Below are positions 35,766-44,495 of a DNA stretch of 64,000 nt, one piece after another. The notes under the pieces were generated by a model. It saw nothing but the letters and a program-made list of their open reading frames with translations. It searched no databases and was not told the DNA's origin. This DNA comes from Clostridium sp. 1001275B_160808_H3. Lineage in GTDB: Bacteria; Bacillota; Clostridia; Clostridiales; Clostridiaceae. The DNA is taken from assembly GCF_015550425.1 (NCBI RefSeq), contig NZ_JADNAT010000009.1:1-64000 (forward strand). The letters are read 5' to 3'. The translations under genes were made by a program, and so were the position numbers. The first letter of the stretch is position 1, and each line of letters starts with the position of its first letter.

Positions 35766-36524
35766 GTGAAAAGGAGATATAGAGTAGTAATAAGTTTACT
35801 ATTATTAGCATGTACTATGGTTTTCTCTATTCTATTTAAAGATGGATTCAAAGAGGTTTCCGTAGAAGTATCTAATGATAAGCCAATTTATAGAGTTAAT
35901 AAAGATGAAAAAGTTATAGCATTAACTTTTGATATAAATTGGGCTGAAAAAGATGAAATTTATAACATATTAGAGGTACTAGATAAATATAATGTAAAGG
36001 CAACCTTTTTTATAATGGGAGGCTGGGTAAATTATAGTGAAGAAAATAGAGAAAAGCTTGTGAAGATAAAGGAGGGAGGTCATGAGATAGGAAACCATAG
36101 TTACATTCATCCAATGTTTACAAAAATAGATGAAACAAGGATGAAAGAAGAACTAGATAAAACAGATAAGATAATAGAAGAAACAGTAGGGATTAAGCCT
36201 AGCTTGTTTAGATTTCCAAGTGGAGACTATAATAAAAAATCTTTGGATTTTGTAAGTGGTCAAGGATATAAATGTATTCAATGGGATGTTGATTCAGTTG
36301 ATTGGAAGCAAGTTGGTGCAGATGAAGAGTATAATAGGGTTATGAAGAGAGTAACTTCAGGATCTATTTTACTTTTTCATAATAATGCAAAGTATACACC
36401 GGGAAATCTAGATAGAATAATAAAAAAACTTAGTGAAGATGGATATAGCTTTACTCAAGTTGGTCAAATGATATATGAAGATAATTATTATATTGATGAT
36501 AAAGGTGAACAAATAAAAAAATAA
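35766..36524 (+). CDS. Polysaccharide deacetylase, PdaB-like
   Basis: The NodB-fold product has a single N-terminal hydrophobic helix (ISLLLLACTMVFSILF) that should export or anchor it. The catalytic motifs appear as LTFDINWAEKDE (a DI instead of DD, as in sporulation-type PdaB), HEIGNHSYIHP and FRFPSGDYN. PdaB-type proteins act on spore cortex or cell-wall glycan in sporulating Firmicutes. The start is GTG with AGGAG upstream. The length of 252 is typical. Confidence 0.85.
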   Translation: MKRRYRVVISLLLLACTMVFSILFKDGFKEVSVEVSNDKPIYRVNKDEKVIALTFDINWAEKDEIYNILEVLDKYNVKATFFIMGGWVNYSEENREKLVKIKEGGHEIGNHSYIHPMFTKIDETRMKEELDKTDKIIEETVGIKPSLFRFPSGDYNKKSLDFVSGQGYKCIQWDVDSVDWKQVGADEEYNRVMKRVTSGSILLFHNNAKYTPGNLDRIIKKLSEDGYSFTQVGQMIYEDNYYIDDKGEQIKK

Positions 36525-36535
36525 ATGAAAAAATA

Positions 36536-36565
36536 TTGAAAAATGATGATATAATGTATTATAAT
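36536..36565 (+). promoter_or_regulatory. SigA-type promoter of the SSB-like gene
   Basis: TTGAAA (36536-36541), an 18-base spacer and TATAAT (36560-36565) lie 70 bases before the start at 36636. Confidence 0.6.
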
Positions 36566-36635
36566 GGAAATGTATCCGGTGGGGTTAAAAAGTATAACTA
36601 ATTAAAATTATTACTAAGGGAGAGAGGGGTTAGAG

Positions 36636-37301
36636 ATGGACAACTTGATGTTAAATAACAAGATTTATTTAGAGGGACAAGTAATATCAGAACTAGAATT
36701 TAGCCATGAAATGTATGGGGAAGGGTTTTATACATTTTCAATGGAGGTTATGAGACTTAGTGATTCAGTTGATGTTTTAAACATAACAGTATCAGAAAGA
36801 TTAATAGCTAATATGGATTTATCTATTGGTAAGGAAATAATAGTAGATGGACAATTAAGATCTTATAATAAGTTTGTTGATGGGTCAAATAAACTTATAT
36901 TAACTGTATTTGCTAGAAATATAGAACCTTGTATTGAAAGAAGTAAAAATCCAAATGAAATTTTCTTAGATGGATATATATGTAAGGAGCCTGTTTATAG
37001 GACAACTCCATTTGGAAGAGAAATTGCTGATGTTTTATTAGCTGTAAATAGAGCGTATAATAAATCAGATTATATTCCTACAATTGCTTGGGGAAGAAAT
37101 TCAAGATTCTGCCAAACTCTAGAAGTTGGAGATAATATTAGAGTTTGGGGAAGATTACAAAGTAGAGAATATCAAAAGAAGGTAAATGATACTGAGGTAA
37201 TTAAAAAAATTGCTTATGAAGTATCTGTGTCAAAAATGGAAAAGGTTCAAAATGATCATTTAGAATCAGAACATGAAGGAAATGAACAAGAAGTCATGTA
37301 A
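36636..37301 (+). CDS. SSB-like protein with two OB folds
   Basis: The 221-residue product has two similar OB-type halves. Each carries the pattern of single-stranded-DNA-binding proteins: NKIYLEGQVISELEFSHE with ADMDLSIGKEIIVDGQLRS-like text in the first, and NEIFLDGYICKEPVYRTTPFGREIADVLLAVNR with VGDNIRVWGRLQSREYQKK in the second. The tail is acidic but ends in EQEVM, not the DDDIPF type used by housekeeping SSB to recruit partners. It is probably an accessory SSB. RBS GGGAGAG. Confidence 0.7.
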   Translation: MDNLMLNNKIYLEGQVISELEFSHEMYGEGFYTFSMEVMRLSDSVDVLNITVSERLIANMDLSIGKEIIVDGQLRSYNKFVDGSNKLILTVFARNIEPCIERSKNPNEIFLDGYICKEPVYRTTPFGREIADVLLAVNRAYNKSDYIPTIAWGRNSRFCQTLEVGDNIRVWGRLQSREYQKKVNDTEVIKKIAYEVSVSKMEKVQNDHLESEHEGNEQEVM

Positions 37302-37306
37302 TATGA

Positions 37307-37342
37307 AATAAAGGTGAAAAGCTATGCTTTTCACCTTTTATT
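37307..37342. terminator. Bidirectional terminator between SSB-like gene and dapH
   Basis: AATAAAGGTGAAAAGC and GCTTTTCACCTTTTATT form a long stem with a three-base loop between the convergent genes. Confidence 0.85.
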
Positions 37343-37351
37343 ATGTAGGAG

Positions 37352-38065
37352 CTATTTTCTAAGATCTTCTAAAAGTTTTGTCTTATCTTTTGTTTGCTCA
37401 TCTACTATTTTAATAATCTTAGCTGGGCTACCGGCAACTACAACACCGGAAGGAACATCTTTAACTACTACTGATCCAGCTGCAACGACAGATCCACTAC
37501 CAATTTTTACTCCCTCTAGAATAACAGAGTTAGCACCTATTAAAACATCGTCTCCAATTTCACAAGGAGATTTACTTGGAGGTTCTAGAACTCCTGCAAC
37601 TACGGCTCCAGCTCCTAAATGTACTCTTTTACCAAGTTTTCCTCTAGCGCCAACCACTGCATTCATATCTACCATGGTACCTTCTCCTATTTCAGCGCCT
37701 ATATTAATTACGGCACCCATCATAATAACAGCATTTTTGCCAATTTTCACCCTATCTCTTATTATTGCACCAGGTTCTATTCTTGCATCTATATCTAAAA
37801 TGTTTAGCATAGGAATAGCTGAATTTCTTCTATCATTTTCAAACCTAAAGTGGTTAATAAGATGTTTATTTTCTTTTATAAATTCATTAATTATATTAGA
37901 CTCGCCAAAAAGTATATAAAAGTTATTATTACCATACCATTCAAGATCTTTTAAATCTGAGTTGCTTAGATCTCCATTAATATAAGCTTTTACTGGTGTT
38001 GTTTTTTGTGTATCCCTTATGAATTTTGCAATTTCATAAGGATCTGTTAACTCATTATAGTTCAT
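37352..38065 (-). CDS. dapH: Tetrahydrodipicolinate N-acetyltransferase
   Basis: DapH acetylates tetrahydrodipicolinate in the acetylase branch of lysine and meso-diaminopimelate synthesis. The 237-residue product has the family N-terminus ([26 protein letters not shown]), then left-handed-beta-helix hexapeptide repeats ([27 protein letters not shown]) and [42 protein letters not shown]. asd, dapA and dapB lie 9-12 kb away on the same strand. Confidence 0.95.
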   Translation of the reverse strand: MNYNELTDPYEIAKFIRDTQKTTPVKAYINGDLSNSDLKDLEWYGNNNFYILFGESNIINEFIKENKHLINHFRFENDRRNSAIPMLNILDIDARIEPGAIIRDRVKIGKNAVIMMGAVINIGAEIGEGTMVDMNAVVGARGKLGKRVHLGAGAVVAGVLEPPSKSPCEIGDDVLIGANSVILEGVKIGSGSVVAAGSVVVKDVPSGVVVAGSPAKIIKIVDEQTKDKTKLLEDLRK

Positions 38066-38179
38066 ATTATACCCTCCTATACTATAAGGTTAGAATGAAG
38101 AAATTATATCAATATATTCAATGTATATCAATAGGAAAGAAGTAAAAATATGTTAAAATATATTTGATTTACAATAGAG

Positions 38180-38196
38180 TTGTACATAATGTACAA
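38180..38196 (+). promoter_or_regulatory. 17-bp palindrome upstream of cobO
   Basis: TTGTACATAATGTACAA is a perfect eight-base inverted repeat around one base, 24 bases before the cobO start. It has the look of a GntR- or MarR-type operator. It overlaps the expected promoter region. Confidence 0.5.
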
Positions 38197-38219
38197 TTTA
38201 TAAAAAGGAGTTGATAATA

Positions 38220-38756
38220 TTGAAATTAGATAAAGGACTAGTTCAAGTTTATACTGGAGATGGAAAAGGAAAAACTACTGCAGCCATAGGTCAAGGTATG
38301 AGGGCATATGGAAATGGGTTAAAAATATATATGCTTCAATTTCTAAAAGGTGGACCAACTGGTGAACTAAAAACAATTGATGAGCTTGGAGAGAGCTTTA
38401 AGTTGTTTAGATTCGAAAAACCAAGGGATTTTGTTTGGAATTTAAATGAAGCTGAGAAAGAAGAATTGAAGCTTGAAATTAGAGAAGGTTATAAATTTAT
38501 TTTGGATACTATAAAAGAAAATAAATGTGATGTTTTAATAATAGATGAGATAATGGGAGTTTTGCATAATAAGTTCTTAACAGTGGAGGAAGTAATATAT
38601 ATTATTGATAATAAACCAAAAACTATGGAGCTTATACTAACAGGAAGAGATATACCAGAAGAAATTTTAAAAAAGAGTGATTTAGTTACAGAAATGAAGT
38701 GCATTAAGCACTATTTTGAAGACGGAGTTGAGGCAAGAAAAGGAATAGAATATTAG
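38220..38756 (+). CDS. cobO: Cob(I)yrinic acid a,c-diamide adenosyltransferase
   Basis: This enzyme transfers adenosyl from ATP to cob(I)alamin-type corrinoids (CobO/BtuR/CobA family). The start chosen is TTG at 38220 with AGGAG nine bases before it; a TTG at 38211 abuts that site. The 178-residue product begins MKLDKGLVQVYTGDGKGKTT with the P-loop GDGKGKTT at residues 13-20, and has VLIIDEIMGVL. No other cobalamin gene is nearby. RBS and context suggest a single-gene unit. Confidence 0.9.
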   Translation: MKLDKGLVQVYTGDGKGKTTAAIGQGMRAYGNGLKIYMLQFLKGGPTGELKTIDELGESFKLFRFEKPRDFVWNLNEAEKEELKLEIREGYKFILDTIKENKCDVLIIDEIMGVLHNKFLTVEEVIYIIDNKPKTMELILTGRDIPEEILKKSDLVTEMKCIKHYFEDGVEARKGIEY

Positions 38757-38777
38757 TATAAAAATAAGAACATTTTC

Positions 38778-38932
38778 ATAATGGATAATCGATAATGAAT
38801 AATGGATAATTAAGGGGAAAATCCTAAGGATTTTAAAATAAAGGTGCAATGAACCAATTAAATCTAAGTTTTGATTTGCAAATCATCCTAAATGGACAAT
38901 TGTCCATTGTCAATTGTCCATTGTCAATTGTC
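38778..38932. repeat. 155-bp MITE-like element with 14-nt-periodic arms
   Basis: The left arm (38778-38811) is 34 bases made of two 14-base units plus six: ATAATGGATAATCG, ATAATGAATAATGG, ATAATT. The right arm (38899-38932) is also 34 bases with period 14: two copies of ATTGTCCATTGTCA plus ATTGTC. Read in reverse complement, the right arm matches the left with mainly C/T differences, so the arms are degenerate inverted repeats. A small hairpin AAAATCCTAAGGATTTT lies inside. There is no coding frame. Confidence 0.6.
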
Positions 38933-38950
38933 AAATAGGGGGCTATTAGA

Positions 38951-40093
38951 ATGAATGAAAATTTGAATAATGTTGAAATATCAGGTATAAGAAGATTTTT
39001 TAATAAAGTAAAGGAAGTAGATGGGGCAATTTCATTAACCTTAGGGCAGCCAGATTTTAAAACTCCAAAGGAAATAAAAGATGGTATGATAAAAGCTATT
39101 AAAGAAGATAAAACGGTTTATACAGATAATTTTGGACTTTTAGAATTAAGAAAAGAAATTTCTACTTATTTAAATAGAAAAGGTATTAATTATTTAATGG
39201 AAGAAATATGTATTACGGTAGGTGGAAGTGAAGCTTTGTATTCATCAATTTCTTCATTAATAAATAAAAACGATAAAGTACTTATTCCTAATCCAAGTTA
39301 TCCTGCTTATGAAAATATAGTCAATATTTTAGGTGGAGAAGTTATTAGTTACAATTTAAATGATGATTTTTCTATAAATTTCGATAATTTAAATGATCTA
39401 TTAAAAAAGCAAAATATAAAATACATGGTATTATCATATCCATGTAATCCTACAGGTGCAGTTCTTAAGAAAAATGAGTATAACAAATTAATAGATTTAA
39501 TAAAAAGATATAATATAACTGTTATTAGCGATGAAATATATGAAGCTTTTTGTTATGATGATTATTATAGTGTAGCAATGTGCAGTGAAATAAAAGAAAA
39601 TATCATTTATATAGGAGGATTTTCAAAAATGTTCTCTGCAACTGGTATTAGAATAGGTTTTATTGCTGCAAGTGAGAAATATTTAAAAGAAATAGCAAAA
39701 GTTCATCAATACAATGTATCTTGTACTAACTCAATTGGACAGTATGGTGTTTTAGAAGGGTTAAAGCATGGTTTATACAATGTAGAAAAAATGAAAGAAG
39801 AATTTATAAAGAGAAAAACATATGTAGAAAATAGGTTAAATTCTATGGGGATAGAGTGCCTTTCGCCTAGTGGAGCGTTTTATATATTTCCATCTATAAA
39901 GCGATTTAATAGTAGTTCAGAAGAATTTTGTGAAAATTTATTAAAAAAAGAAAAAGTTGCATGTGTACCTGGAAGTGCTTTTGGTAGTAAGGGAGAAGGA
40001 TATATTAGAATATCATATTGCTATTCTATTGAAGAACTAGAAATTGCATTAAACTCTTTAGAGAGGTATATTAAGAAACTTAATATAAGATAA
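38951..40093 (+). CDS. PLP-dependent aminotransferase class I/II (candidate N-acetyl-diaminopimelate aminotransferase)
   Basis: The 380-residue fold type I aminotransferase has GQPDFKTPKEI, the PNPSYPAYENI segment, SYPCNPTGA, SDEIYEAFCY and the PLP Schiff-base lysine Lys226 in GGFSKMFSATGIRIGF. It belongs to the PatA/AspC-like group. In the acetylase lysine pathway, DapH is followed by an aminotransferase of this class. The neighbouring dapH makes that role plausible, but substrate cannot be read from sequence. Its terminator follows. Confidence 0.8.
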   Translation: MNENLNNVEISGIRRFFNKVKEVDGAISLTLGQPDFKTPKEIKDGMIKAIKEDKTVYTDNFGLLELRKEISTYLNRKGINYLMEEICITVGGSEALYSSISSLINKNDKVLIPNPSYPAYENIVNILGGEVISYNLNDDFSINFDNLNDLLKKQNIKYMVLSYPCNPTGAVLKKNEYNKLIDLIKRYNITVISDEIYEAFCYDDYYSVAMCSEIKENIIYIGGFSKMFSATGIRIGFIAASEKYLKEIAKVHQYNVSCTNSIGQYGVLEGLKHGLYNVEKMKEEFIKRKTYVENRLNSMGIECLSPSGAFYIFPSIKRFNSSSEEFCENLLKKEKVACVPGSAFGSKGEGYIRISYCYSIEELEIALNSLERYIKKLNIR

Positions 40094-40116
40094 GACTTTT
40101 TAAACTTATTCGAAAT

Positions 40117-40149
40117 AAAAAGCTGATTACATAGTTAATCGGCTTTTTG
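40117..40149 (+). terminator. Terminator of the aminotransferase gene
   Basis: AAAAAGCTGATTA and TAATCGGCTTTTT pair over 13 positions, with the T-run included in the 3' arm. Confidence 0.85.
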
Positions 40150-40355
40150 TTTTGAATAAATATTCTTATTTTATTACATAATACTTCAATAAAATACATT
40201 TAATATTGTTCATGGATTACGAACATATTTCAATAAATGTCCGCAAAATAAAAAGAAAGAATAAATATAATATATCAAAAAAATAATAGATTAATAATAA
40301 TTAGAAAAATGAAAGATTAATAATTATACTTGCAGAAAACTAGAAAAAAAGCAAT

Positions 40356-40369
40356 TGTAAGCGTTTACT
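40356..40369. promoter_or_regulatory. CcpA catabolite-responsive element (cre) candidate
   Basis: TGTAAGCGTTTACT matches the cre consensus TGNAANCGNWNNCW at every fixed position. It lies about 100 bases upstream of the oppB promoter -35. Confidence 0.65.
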
Positions 40370-40460
40370 AGAAATGTGGATATTCTTTTATGAATTATAA
40401 AAAAAAATCCGATATTATTGATATATTATTAAAATAGTGGATAGAAATTTAAAATGTTAA

Positions 40461-40488
40461 TTGACAAATTTTAATAATATAATATAAT
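40461..40488 (+). promoter_or_regulatory. SigA promoter of the opp operon
   Basis: Consensus TTGACA (40461-40466), a 16-base spacer and TATAAT (40483-40488), 56 bases before the oppB start. Confidence 0.8.
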
Positions 40489-40544
40489 TATTAATATCTA
40501 CAAAATGGAATGTGCGTAGAATCATGAATGGGGGTTGAAAACAA

Positions 40545-41462
40545 ATGGTAAAGTATATAGGAAAGAGGCTTTTAACTAGTATAGTTACTGTTTGGGCAGT
40601 TGTAACTATAGTATTCTTTCTAGTAAGAATGATGCCAGGTGGTCCATTTGATGGAGAAAAAATAACACCGGATATGAAAGCCCAACTTAACGAAAAATAT
40701 GGGTTGGACAAACCTGTTGGAGAACAATATACAATTTATATGAAGAATCTTTTAAAAGGTGACTTCGGTAAATCAATGAAGTATAAAGGAAGAGAAGTTT
40801 TAACAACGATAAAGAAGAGTTTTCCAAACTCAGCGAAAGTTGGTATGGCATCAATAGCATTTTCTGTTGTAGTTGGAGTTTTACTTGGAATAGTAGCTGC
40901 TTTAAAAGCGGACAAGTGGCCAGATAGAGTTTGTATGGTACTAGCTACTTTAGGAATAACAATACCAAGTTTTGTTATGGGAACATTTTTAATTTATATA
41001 TTTACAGTCACATTTAAATTATTACCGGCGACTGGATTAAGTAAACCAAGTAATTATATTATGCCAGTTATAGCTCTTTCAGGAAGCTCAATGGCATTTA
41101 TAACAAGATTAACAAGAAGTAAATTAATAGAAGTATTAAAGTCAGATTATATAAGAACTGCAAAGGCTAAAGGGCTAAGTGGAAAAACAATTATATTTAA
41201 ACATGCATTAAGAAATTCATTAATACCTGTTGTTACATATTTAGGACCATTAGTAGCAGGAGTATTAACAGGATCATTTGTAGTTGAAAAAATATTTGCA
41301 ATACCTGGACTTGGAAATGAGTTTACATTATCTATAACTAATAGAGATTATACTTCATTACTAGGAGTTACTGCATTCTATTGTACATTAATAGTAATAT
41401 GTAACTTATTAGTGGATATTTTATATGTATTAATAGATCCAAGAATTAAGCTTGAAGGATAA
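40545..41462 (+). CDS. oppB: Oligopeptide ABC transporter permease
   Basis: OppB is one of two inner-membrane permeases of the peptide importer. The 305-residue product has the family N-terminus (YIGKRLLTSIVTVWAVVTIVFFLVRMMPGGPF), six transmembrane segments and the EAA loop (YIRTAKAKGLSGKTIIFKHALRNSLIPVV). RBS GGGGTTG. It starts a five-gene operon, oppBCDF-oppA. Confidence 0.95.
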   Translation: MVKYIGKRLLTSIVTVWAVVTIVFFLVRMMPGGPFDGEKITPDMKAQLNEKYGLDKPVGEQYTIYMKNLLKGDFGKSMKYKGREVLTTIKKSFPNSAKVGMASIAFSVVVGVLLGIVAALKADKWPDRVCMVLATLGITIPSFVMGTFLIYIFTVTFKLLPATGLSKPSNYIMPVIALSGSSMAFITRLTRSKLIEVLKSDYIRTAKAKGLSGKTIIFKHALRNSLIPVVTYLGPLVAGVLTGSFVVEKIFAIPGLGNEFTLSITNRDYTSLLGVTAFYCTLIVICNLLVDILYVLIDPRIKLEG

Positions 41463-41476
41463 GAGGGGGTAAAGAC

Positions 41477-42436
41477 ATGGAAGATTTAAAAATGGATATA
41501 AACATAGATAAAGAATTATTTACTCCTTTAAGTGAAGAGGAAAAGAATTTTGAACAAATAGTTAGACCAAGTGTTGGATATTGGGCAGATGCTTGGAGAA
41601 GACTAAAATGTAACAAAGTGGCATTATTTTCATTAATTATTATTGTGCTTGTAGTGTTGTTTGCATTTTTAGGACCAGTGATAATGGAAAAAGTAATGGG
41701 ATATACTTATTATGATACAAATTTAAGTGCAACCGATTTAAGACCAAGTGCACAGCACTGGTTTGGGACAGATAACCTAGGTAGAGACTTATTTGTAAGA
41801 GTTATGTATGGATCTAGATACTCTCTTATAATTGCAATTTCCGCAGCAGCTATAAACTTAGTTATAGGTGTATTATACGGAGGGGTAGCAGGTTTCTTCG
41901 GTGGGAAAATAGATAATATAATGATGAGAATAGTAGATGTATTATATTCTATTCCTACACAAATATATGTAATAATTTTAATGGCAACATTTAAAAAGGA
42001 AGGATCAACAGGATTAACTACTATTATATTAGCTATGGCAATTTCTTATTGGGTTGGTATGGCAAGAATAGTAAGAGGAGATATCCTTTCATTAAAACAA
42101 CAAGAATTTGTTCTTGCAGCAAAAGCACTTGGAGCTTCAAAAACAAGAATTTTATTTAGACACTTAATTCCTAACTGTTTAGGATCTATATTAGTAACAT
42201 TAACGTTATTCGTACCACAAGCAATCTTTACAGAAGCGTTCTTAAGCTTTATAGGACTAGGTATAAATGCACCACTTGCATCTTTAGGTACTTTAGCAAA
42301 TGATGCTAGTGGACTATTGAGTACTGCTGCATATCAATTATTATTCCCAGCAGGAGCAATTTGTATAATTATTTTAGCATTTAACTTGTTTGGTGACGGA
42401 TTAACAGAAGCTTTAGATCCAAAGAATAAGAGATAG
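41477..42436 (+). CDS. oppC: Oligopeptide ABC transporter permease
   Basis: OppC is the partner permease. The 319-residue product has the N-terminal cytoplasmic part SVGYWADAWRRLKCNKVAL, the HWFGTDNLGRDLFVRVMYGSRYSL signature, and the EAA loop FVLAAKALGASKTRILFRHLIPN. RBS AGAGGGGG. It lies 14 bases after oppB. Confidence 0.95.
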   Translation: MEDLKMDINIDKELFTPLSEEEKNFEQIVRPSVGYWADAWRRLKCNKVALFSLIIIVLVVLFAFLGPVIMEKVMGYTYYDTNLSATDLRPSAQHWFGTDNLGRDLFVRVMYGSRYSLIIAISAAAINLVIGVLYGGVAGFFGGKIDNIMMRIVDVLYSIPTQIYVIILMATFKKEGSTGLTTIILAMAISYWVGMARIVRGDILSLKQQEFVLAAKALGASKTRILFRHLIPNCLGSILVTLTLFVPQAIFTEAFLSFIGLGINAPLASLGTLANDASGLLSTAAYQLLFPAGAICIIILAFNLFGDGLTEALDPKNKR

Positions 42437-42448
42437 GAGGAATTACAG

Positions 42449-43456
42449 ATGAGTAGATTATTAGAAGTTAAAAATTTAAAGACCTCCTTTAGAACACATA
42501 TAGGTGATGTACAAGCGGTAAGAGGAGTATCATTGCACTTAGATAAAGGAGAAGCATTAGGAATAGTTGGTGAATCAGGTTGCGGTAAATCAGTAACTAT
42601 GATGTCTTTAATGAGATTATTAGCTGATAATGCAATTATTGAATCAGATAACATTATGTTTAATGGTCAAGACATAACTAATCCTACAGAAAAAGAAATG
42701 CAAAAAATAAGAGGAAATGAAATGGCAATGATCTTCCAAGATCCTATGACTTCATTAAATCCATTATTTACAGTAGGAGAACAATTAACTGAGCATTTAA
42801 TTAAACATAAAAAAGTTTCTAAAAAAGAAGCAATTGATTTAGCAATAAAGATGCTTGATATGGTAGGAATTCCAAGTCCTGAAAAGAGACTTAAACAATA
42901 TCCACATGAATTCTCAGGTGGTATGAGACAAAGAGTTATGATAGCTATGAGTCTTATTTGTGAACCTAAACTTATAATAGCTGATGAACCAACAACGGCT
43001 TTAGACGTAACAATTCAAGCACAAATATTAGATTTAATGAAAGATTTAAAAGAAAAAGTTAATAGTTCAATTATATTAATTACACACGATCTAGGGGTAG
43101 TTGCGGACCTTTGTACAAGAATAAATGTTATGTATGGTGGAATAGTAGTAGAAGAAGGATCAGATGAAGATATATTCTATAATGCAAAACATCCATATAC
43201 TTGGGGATTATTAAATAGTGTTCCTAATCCAAAGAGTGAGATTAAGGAAAAATTAACTCCAATAGAAGGACAACCACCGGATCTTTTAAAACCACCAGTA
43301 GGATGTCCATTTGCGGCAAGATGCAAATATACAATGAAAGTTTGTATAGAAAAGCAACCACCGTTATTTGAAATATCAGAAGGACATAGAGCAGCATGTT
43401 GGTTATGCCATGAAAATGCACCAAAGGTTGAATCACCAATAAGGAGGGAAGAATAA
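42449..43456 (+). CDS. oppD: Oligopeptide ABC transporter ATP-binding protein
   Basis: This 335-residue ATPase has Walker A GESGCGKS, Q-loop MIFQDPMTSLNPL, signature FSGGMRQR, Walker B LIIADEPTTALD and the Opp-specific C-terminal extension with PPVGCPFAARCKYTMKVC. The cysteines in that tail match members known to hold an Fe-S cluster. The stop overlaps the oppF ATG by one base. Confidence 0.95.
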   Translation: MSRLLEVKNLKTSFRTHIGDVQAVRGVSLHLDKGEALGIVGESGCGKSVTMMSLMRLLADNAIIESDNIMFNGQDITNPTEKEMQKIRGNEMAMIFQDPMTSLNPLFTVGEQLTEHLIKHKKVSKKEAIDLAIKMLDMVGIPSPEKRLKQYPHEFSGGMRQRVMIAMSLICEPKLIIADEPTTALDVTIQAQILDLMKDLKEKVNSSIILITHDLGVVADLCTRINVMYGGIVVEEGSDEDIFYNAKHPYTWGLLNSVPNPKSEIKEKLTPIEGQPPDLLKPPVGCPFAARCKYTMKVCIEKQPPLFEISEGHRAACWLCHENAPKVESPIRREE

Positions 43457-44439
43457 TGGAAAAGAAAAATGATGTTATTTTAGAGGTTAAAAACCTTTGT
43501 AAATACTTCCCTGTAAATAAAGGAATGTTTGCTAAAAAGAGCTTTGTTAAAGCTGTTGATAATGTTTCTTTTAGTATAAAAAGAGGAGAAACATTAGGAC
43601 TAGTTGGTGAATCAGGTTGTGGTAAAACTACAACTGGAAGAACTATATTGAAGCTGTATGAGCCAACTTCTGGGCAAATAATATTTAATGGTGAAGATAT
43701 AACTAATTTTAATGAAAAGAAAATGGTTTCTTTAAGAAAGAATATGCAAATGATATTCCAAGATCCATATGCTTCATTAAATCCAAGAATGACTGTAGGT
43801 GATATCATAGGAGAAGCTATAGATATTCATGGATTATATAAAGGTGAAGATAGAACTAATAGAATAAGATATCTTTTAGATAGAGTTGGATTAAATGGAA
43901 GCCATATAAATAGATATGCTCATGAATTTTCAGGTGGGCAAAGACAAAGAATAGGGATTGCAAGAGCACTTGCAGTACAACCAGATTTTATAGTATGTGA
44001 TGAGCCTATATCAGCACTTGACGTATCAATTCAAGCTCAAGTTATAAATATGTTAGAAGAACTTCAAGAAGAATTTGGATTAACATATTTATTTATAGCA
44101 CATGACTTATCAATGGTTAAGCATATATCAACACATATTGGAGTTATGTATTTAGGACAAATGGTTGAAAAGGGTCCTGCTGATGATGTTTATTTAAAAC
44201 CTAAACATCCTTATACACAAGCATTACTTTCAGCAGTACCAATTGCTGATCCTAAGGTAGCTAAAAGTAATAAAAGAATAGTTCTAGAAGGTGATATTCC
44301 ATCACCAATAGATCCAGAACCAGGATGTAGATTTAAAGGAAGATGTAAATATGCTAAACCAATTTGTGGTGAAGTTGATCCAGAACTTAAGGAAGTTGAA
44401 CCAGGTCACTTTGTAGCATGTCATTTGTTCAATGAGTAG
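43456..44439 (+). CDS. oppF: Oligopeptide ABC transporter ATP-binding protein
   Basis: This 327-residue ATPase is the partner of OppD. It shows Walker A GESGCGKT, Q-loop MIFQDPYASLNPRMT, signature FSGGQRQR, Walker B FIVCDEPISALD and the C-terminal PGCRFKGRCKYAKPIC. RBS GGAGGGAAG. oppA follows after 56 bases. Confidence 0.95.
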   Translation: MEKKNDVILEVKNLCKYFPVNKGMFAKKSFVKAVDNVSFSIKRGETLGLVGESGCGKTTTGRTILKLYEPTSGQIIFNGEDITNFNEKKMVSLRKNMQMIFQDPYASLNPRMTVGDIIGEAIDIHGLYKGEDRTNRIRYLLDRVGLNGSHINRYAHEFSGGQRQRIGIARALAVQPDFIVCDEPISALDVSIQAQVINMLEELQEEFGLTYLFIAHDLSMVKHISTHIGVMYLGQMVEKGPADDVYLKPKHPYTQALLSAVPIADPKVAKSNKRIVLEGDIPSPIDPEPGCRFKGRCKYAKPICGEVDPELKEVEPGHFVACHLFNE

Positions 44440-44495
44440 ATATCTATTGCATATAAGCAATTAGTATAAATTTCATATATTAAGGGGGAAAAACA

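Noticed and set aside
37314..37919. 201-codon plus-strand frame opposite dapH
   Set aside because: It is a Ser/Thr/Pro-rich antisense shadow of the hexapeptide-repeat gene with no ribosome binding site.
38066..38219. Cobalamin riboswitch before cobO
   Set aside because: The gap is too short and lacks the B12-box; only the 17-bp palindrome is present.
38778..38932. CRISPR array
   Set aside because: The 14-base period without spacers and the inverted arrangement of the arms do not fit repeats and spacers.
43242..43808. 188-codon minus-strand frame opposite oppD/oppF
   Set aside because: It spans the junction of two certain genes and has no ribosome binding site or family features.
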